Shown here piece after piece: positions 59,237 through 64,000 of a stretch of DNA of 64,000 nt (positions are counted from its first letter, which is position 1; the number at the start of each line of letters is the position of its first letter). Source of the stretch: Pyrinomonadaceae bacterium. GTDB taxonomy: Bacteria; Acidobacteriota; Blastocatellia; Pyrinomonadales; Pyrinomonadaceae. The notes under the pieces were generated by a model, which saw nothing but the letters and a program-made list of their open reading frames with translations, did no database searches and was not told the origin of the DNA. The DNA lies in the NCBI GenBank assembly GCA_036277115.1, contig DASUNM010000023.1, positions 1 to 64,000 on the forward strand. The letters run 5' to 3'. Made by a program: the position numbers and the translations under genes.

Positions 59237-62206
59237 ATGATAACGTCAGCGTCAACTGAGACTCAACACTCGAATGAGCACTCGGGAAGAAAGACAACGT
59301 TAAGGAGAATAAGTCAACGCTTGGCGGGCAACAAGTACGCGCGCGAAGGATTTATTATCGCAGGTTTCCTGGCCCTCACGAGCCTGATGACCTGGCCATG
59401 GGTAACGCGGCTGCGCGATGCCTGCGCTGATCCGGGTGATCCGTATCTGCTTTCATGGGTACTCTGGTGGGATTACCACCAGACGTTCACCTCACCGTTG
59501 CATCTCTTCGATGCAAATATCTTCTATCCCCTGCGCCAGACGCTGGCTTTTAGTGAGAACGACTACGGCATCGCTCTGTTGTTCTTTCCGCTCTTCGCGC
59601 TCGGTTTTCAACCGCTGACGGTAAACAGTATTGCCACATTTCTGGGTTTCGCTTTTTGCGGTTACGGGGCATTTCGCTTGACCCGAACCTTGACGGGATC
59701 GACGGGCGCGGCGTGGATCGCCGGCATATTTTTCGCTTTCCTTCCTTATCGTTTTCATCTTCTCTCGCAGGTGCATTACGTTTTTGCCGGCTGGATACCG
59801 CTGACCCTCGAGGCGCTCATTCTTTTCGCGCGTGAGCGCAGCCGCAAGCGCGCGGTCTGGCTGGGCATCGCTTTTACGATGAACGGGCTGTCCTGCTTAT
59901 CCTGGCTCGTCTTGTCGTCAGTCCCGCTCGTGTTGTCTTTGGCATTCCTGCTCATTCGTTACCAACTCTTGCGTGACCGAAAATTTTGGTTACGCGGTGT
60001 AGTCGCTGCGGGTGCATCGGGGCTGGCGCTTCTCCCCTTCATGCTGCCGTATCTTCGCGTCAGCAAGACATATGGATTCAGTTGGGGACCGGAAGTAGTT
60101 GCCAGAACTTCACCGACTGCACTTCGCTGGGTGGTCGCCGAATACCGCAACCTGCTTTGGAAAGGCTTGGGGGACAACGTGCCGGGAGGCGGTCCGAAAT
60201 TGTTTCCGGGTCTGCTCGCCCCCTTGCTCGCCCTGGCCGCTTTGTTTCTGCCTGCGTGGGGGGGTTCTTCGCTGCGCAACTCGGAAGCAGAAACTACGAC
60301 CGCTCGTAAAAGTGACGAGGACCACGGACCTGTCAAATGGGTTGTGGCGCTTGACGCGGTCGCAATCGTCGGTGCGATCTTTGTCGTGCTTTCACTGGGG
60401 TGGGCGGGGTCCACATCCCATCCATTCCTCGGACGATTTTTCGCAGGGGCCACGCTTTACCGATCGATCTATGTTCTGGTAGCCGCAGTCTTAGTGCGCT
60501 CTTTGATTAGGTACCCGGCATTCCTAAGGCGAGTGACAGGCGCTAAGAGCCTAATCAATCATCTCACCCGGCCCGAACGAACAGAACCACTGTGGCGCCG
60601 GGGGATATTGGTAATAGCCTCCCTTGCCATTTGGATCTCGGTGATTGCGGCGATCGTGCTTTTTCTTTTCGACTGGACTGGAGGTTCGGGGGGCGCGATT
60701 TCGGGGAAGTACCTAAGCGGGCCGCTGGATCAACTGCGGTTTGTTTTCGCTGTGGCCGTGATTGCGAGATTTTCATTTGCGTACCCCGGATGGCTAAGGC
60801 GCGCCACTGGCGCAGGAAACCTGATCGAACACATTCGCGAGGCGCGAAATGGTGACGCTTTGTGGCTGGGTGCGATTTGGGCGACCACAGGTTTCTTGAT
60901 GTCCCTCGGAACCAACTCCTGGTTCTATCGAATCCTGTATGACCTGGTATTTCTTTTCCGCGGAATGCGCGAACCCTCACGCGCCGCGATGATGGCGAGT
61001 CTCGGCCTGGCCGTGTTGGCGGGCGTGGGTAGCATGAAAATCGCGCATGCCCTTGCGCGTCGTCGCCAACACGTTCGGCCCGCAATGGTCCTTTGCGTTA
61101 TCGTTATCGCCCTGCTCTTCGAACTGCGCGCGGCGCCACTGCCCCTTTTTCGCGGAGCTGCCTACCCGGACGAATTGACGCTCCGCCTGAAGCAGACGCC
61201 CATGCGCGGTGGTTTGGTTGAGCTGCCAACGGGAAACGGCATCCTGCCCCATCTTTACATGCTTCGGGCCGCGGATCATGAAAAGCCACTCATCAATGCG
61301 ATCTCAACCTTTGTTCCACAGCATGCCTGGGAGATTGAGAGCATGTCGAAAGCCGCCCCTATCCCCGGGAAATTACTGGACGCAATGGAAAAGGTACCCA
61401 CTTCATATCTGGTGATCCATAGCCCGCTGATTGAACCGGAACGCCGGCCGGTTTACGAGGCGTTTCTATCCATCGGTGTGGCAACCGGCCGTCTGCGTTT
61501 CATCAAGCGGTATGGAGCCGGCGATGATCTTTATGCCGTAGTTAAAACTGAACCGGAGATAAAGAGTGAGGCGGAGTTACCTTTTGCGTTGAAACTGAAT
61601 GAATGGGCGGCTCTTATTTCAAACGACCCAGTCAACATGCTGGGTCAACATCGCGAGTGGATGCAAACACTGTATCGAATCCACCTGGTCTCAACCCAGA
61701 CGCTGCCGCGTTATAAAGAATTTCTCGAAGACGCAAAGCGAATGTCCGCCGGCGTTGTGTTTGGAGAAGAAGACCAACGGCAGCTCGAGCAAAATCTGCG
61801 CGACTTTGCGGCGACGTGGATCGAACGACCCGCCTTCAAGAGCAAGTACAATCAACTGACTAATGAAGACTTTGTTGATCAGCTCTTCCGAAACGCCGGA
61901 GTGTCCCCGGATCAGCAGGAGCGCAATACGCTCAGTCAGTCATTATCTCAGGGCCAGCTCAACCGTGCGGACGTCCTGCTGCGCGTAGTGCAAAACGAGA
62001 GTTTCAAGCGCAAGGAACACCATCGTTCACTGGTGGTACTGCATTACTTTGGCTACCTGCGGCGCAATCCCGACGACTTGCCGGACGGCAACTTAAATGG
62101 AATGCGTCATTGGCTAAACGCCGTCGAGCGATCAGGCGACATTTCGCGTCTCTCGGTAGCTTTCAAGGCTTCGTTTGAATACGAAAAGCTCCATCAAAAG
62201 AAATAA
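59237..62206 (+). CDS. GT-C-like membrane protein fused to DUF4214
   Basis: 989 residues. N-terminal ~640 residues: about a dozen membrane helices and a GT-C-type loop (ACADPGDPYLLSWVLWWDYH). Two ~60-residue stretches are near-copies of each other (around residues 425 and 515: YPAFLRRVTGAKSLINHL and YPGWLRRATGAGNLIEHI). A soluble middle part follows, then the last ~170 residues resemble DUF4214 (FVDQLFRNAGVSPDQQERN, LVVLHYFGYLRRNPDDLPDG, LSVAFKASFEYEKLHQ). A membrane glycosyltransferase carrying DUF4214 is unusual. Confidence 0.85.
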   Translation: MITSASTETQHSNEHSGRKTTLRRISQRLAGNKYAREGFIIAGFLALTSLMTWPWVTRLRDACADPGDPYLLSWVLWWDYHQTFTSPLHLFDANIFYPLRQTLAFSENDYGIALLFFPLFALGFQPLTVNSIATFLGFAFCGYGAFRLTRTLTGSTGAAWIAGIFFAFLPYRFHLLSQVHYVFAGWIPLTLEALILFARERSRKRAVWLGIAFTMNGLSCLSWLVLSSVPLVLSLAFLLIRYQLLRDRKFWLRGVVAAGASGLALLPFMLPYLRVSKTYGFSWGPEVVARTSPTALRWVVAEYRNLLWKGLGDNVPGGGPKLFPGLLAPLLALAALFLPAWGGSSLRNSEAETTTARKSDEDHGPVKWVVALDAVAIVGAIFVVLSLGWAGSTSHPFLGRFFAGATLYRSIYVLVAAVLVRSLIRYPAFLRRVTGAKSLINHLTRPERTEPLWRRGILVIASLAIWISVIAAIVLFLFDWTGGSGGAISGKYLSGPLDQLRFVFAVAVIARFSFAYPGWLRRATGAGNLIEHIREARNGDALWLGAIWATTGFLMSLGTNSWFYRILYDLVFLFRGMREPSRAAMMASLGLAVLAGVGSMKIAHALARRRQHVRPAMVLCVIVIALLFELRAAPLPLFRGAAYPDELTLRLKQTPMRGGLVELPTGNGILPHLYMLRAADHEKPLINAISTFVPQHAWEIESMSKAAPIPGKLLDAMEKVPTSYLVIHSPLIEPERRPVYEAFLSIGVATGRLRFIKRYGAGDDLYAVVKTEPEIKSEAELPFALKLNEWAALISNDPVNMLGQHREWMQTLYRIHLVSTQTLPRYKEFLEDAKRMSAGVVFGEEDQRQLEQNLRDFAATWIERPAFKSKYNQLTNEDFVDQLFRNAGVSPDQQERNTLSQSLSQGQLNRADVLLRVVQNESFKRKEHHRSLVVLHYFGYLRRNPDDLPDGNLNGMRHWLNAVERSGDISRLSVAFKASFEYEKLHQKK

Positions 62207-62225
62207 CGTTTCCGCGGGCAACTGA

Positions 62226-64000
62226 ATGCTGGGAATCCTCTTACTCGCCGGCTCCTGGTTAACAGGATTCGCTATCGTGCGCAGGCTGGCGAGCGAGCAT
62301 TTCAGTCTTCCTCAACAGATCCTCTCCGGACTGGTTATTGGCTGGGTGTTGTCAGTGGCACTCACGTATTTGGCGGCTCGAGCGATCGGCAGACTGAGCT
62401 TTTCACTCATTATCGCTGCGACGGTCGTGGGTTGGTTCGTCGCACTCGCTCTTTCTTTCACGAAGATTAGATCACTTCGGACGCACTTTGAGCGCGGATT
62501 CTCGTGGCGTCGCGAACACACCGGTTTGGCGTTTGTGCTGGTGGTCCTCGCGCCAATCTTTTGGAAAGTTTTTTCCGCGCAAATGTTCGCGCGCGACGTG
62601 GACGGAGTTTATTCTGGTGGCTCGAGCCTCTACGACCTGAGCTTTCACGCCGCGATTGCATCATCGTTCGCCTACGGCGAAAACTTTCCACCTGTCTATC
62701 CGCTGCTCCCTCCTGAGCCGCTGCTGTATCCACCGCTGCCGGACTTTCACGCGGCAATGTTGATGGCCGCGGGCTGGGGTATTCGCGCGGCATTCATAGT
62801 GACTGCGATTCCTTTAGCGTTGGCAATTGCCGGACTCTTCTATTTTTTTGCGCTGCGTCTGGCGCAATCGGTACGCGCGGCAGTCATCGCAACTTTTCTG
62901 CTCCTCTTCAATGGCGGATTGGGTTTCATCTATTTTTTCCGCGATTGGCGTGCCAGCGGCCACGGCTTATTCGCCGCGCTGTCGCATCCGGCTGACAACT
63001 ATTGCAATTCACCCGCGCACGGCCTGCATTGGGTAAATATCATCGCAGACATGCTCGCGCCACAGCGCACTAGTCTTTACGCCCTGCCGCTGGCGCTGAT
63101 AGTACTCACGACCCTGGCGATTATTTGGCAGAGACTTGCGGAAAATAAATCGAACGAGCCGAAGTCGCGCACAATCGTTCTGCTTAGCGCTACCGGTTTG
63201 TTGGCGGGCGCGATTGCATATGTGCAGCCACACATTTTGATTGCTGTCGCGATTGTCGCGCTGGCGCTGTTCGCACTGAAACCGCGGCGCATTTGGTTTG
63301 CCTTTTTCGTTCCCGCAATCTTGATGGGCCTTCCGTTTCTTATCACTGCCGTTAGGCACGCTACCGGCGGCGGTTTCCTGCGGTTCCAGCCCGGCTGGCT
63401 GGGACGCGACGAACCAATCCAAATCATTTACTGGCTGCGCAACCTCGGCGCGCCTTTATTGCTGCTGTTTTTTGCATACTTTACCGCTCCGCTGCACTGG
63501 CGCCGGTTCTATTTGGCGTTTGCAGGTTTAATGCTCGTCACCGTGCTGTTTGTGCTTTCGCCGAACGATTACGACAACCTGAAGCTGATGTATGTGTGGT
63601 ACGCGCCGACGTGCGTGCTGATCGGCATGTGGCTGGCGCGCTTGTCCAGAAAGAGATGGCTGGCACCGCTCGTCGCAATCACACTGGTAGTAAGCATGGC
63701 GTCAGGCGTCCTCGCGGTGCGTCGTGGGATGATCGAGCGAGAGATGATGTTTACCGCTGAACAGGCACAAGCGGCTGCTTATGTCCGCGAACACACGGCC
63801 CCGCGCGCGCTGTTTCTCGCCGCGCCCACGTTTCATCAACCAGTCTTGAGTCTCGCGGGCCGCCCCGTCGTGCGCGGTGTGACTGACTGGCTCTGGAGCC
63901 ACGGCTACAATTTTCAGGACCGCGAAGCGGACGTGCGACGAATTTATGCGGGCGCTGAAGATGCCGCCGAATTGCTTCGCTATTATCGGATCGATTATGT
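62226..64000 (+). CDS. Polytopic membrane protein, partial (runs off the window)
   Basis: Open frame from the ATG at 62226 to the right edge, 591 codons with no stop. Many hydrophobic segments and a large loop with acidic residues (ARDVDGVYSGGSSLYDLSFH, PPEPLLYPPLPDFHAAMLMA) that resembles the first periplasmic loop of GT-C-type transferases. It begins 19 bases after the DUF4214 fusion gene and is probably co-transcribed with it. The C-terminus is outside the window. Confidence 0.8.
   Translation, partial: MLGILLLAGSWLTGFAIVRRLASEHFSLPQQILSGLVIGWVLSVALTYLAARAIGRLSFSLIIAATVVGWFVALALSFTKIRSLRTHFERGFSWRREHTGLAFVLVVLAPIFWKVFSAQMFARDVDGVYSGGSSLYDLSFHAAIASSFAYGENFPPVYPLLPPEPLLYPPLPDFHAAMLMAAGWGIRAAFIVTAIPLALAIAGLFYFFALRLAQSVRAAVIATFLLLFNGGLGFIYFFRDWRASGHGLFAALSHPADNYCNSPAHGLHWVNIIADMLAPQRTSLYALPLALIVLTTLAIIWQRLAENKSNEPKSRTIVLLSATGLLAGAIAYVQPHILIAVAIVALALFALKPRRIWFAFFVPAILMGLPFLITAVRHATGGGFLRFQPGWLGRDEPIQIIYWLRNLGAPLLLLFFAYFTAPLHWRRFYLAFAGLMLVTVLFVLSPNDYDNLKLMYVWYAPTCVLIGMWLARLSRKRWLAPLVAITLVVSMASGVLAVRRGMIEREMMFTAEQAQAAAYVREHTAPRALFLAAPTFHQPVLSLAGRPVVRGVTDWLWSHGYNFQDREADVRRIYAGAEDAAELLRYYRIDY

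Overview
This window looks like chromosomal DNA from a diderm, fairly GC-rich bacterium. The best guess is an acidobacterium (Blastocatellia-like), because of the TonB/ExbBD envelope genes, the many large secreted proteins ending in DUF4214 or Calx-beta type modules, and the abundant REP-like palindromes. That placement is inferred from gene content; no rRNA or other phylogenetic marker is present. No tRNA, rRNA or CRISPR array was recognised.

Layout. (1) 1-2843: a perfect 7-bp tandem array, a MobA/MocA-like nucleotidyltransferase, a thioredoxin-fold protein without its CxxC, and an M16-family protein without its HxxEH. (2) 2956-8983, minus strand: a tonB-exbB-exbD-exbD-TPR lipoprotein cluster, then a bifunctional rel (p)ppGpp enzyme. 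(3) 9389-15162, minus strand: der-tgt-yajC-secD-secF. (4) 15305-26449: an M15-type peptidase, pdxH, a decayed REP-associated (RAYT) transposase between perfect 22-bp inverted repeats, an SDR, a 5'-nucleotidase, a GH5-like hydrolase, small membrane proteins, a metzincin-type protease and a GT4 glycosyltransferase. (5) 26722-40749: an island of large exported proteins (HAF/Calx-beta, three kinds of metalloprotease counting the one at 23715, a beta-helix protein, DUF4214 proteins). (6) 40807-64000: a glycan-assembly locus with three GT2 enzymes, at least six polytopic GT-C/YfhO-like membrane proteins, three methyltransferases, one GT4-methyltransferase fusion and a lipoprotein. The last gene runs off the right edge.

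Two module families tie the second half together. One ~120-residue C-terminal domain of unknown function closes three otherwise unrelated secreted proteins. DUF4214 closes two secreted proteins and, unusually, one polytopic glycosyltransferase. A third module, an Ig-like beta-sandwich with a conserved PGxY...D...WF signature, ends five proteins of the glycan locus on both sides of the membrane. The simplest reading is that the locus builds and methylates a lipid-linked glycan, and that the beta-sandwich is a shared glycan- or partner-binding module; whether the glycan decorates the neighbouring secreted proteins is speculation.

The repeats are a second theme. Degenerate heptamer arrays arranged as inverted pairs occur at four intergenic sites, one filling the likely leader of rel. 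Several REP-like palindromes are present, including one that appears to have been absorbed into the der reading frame, and a 302-bp fold-back element lies at 35609-35910.
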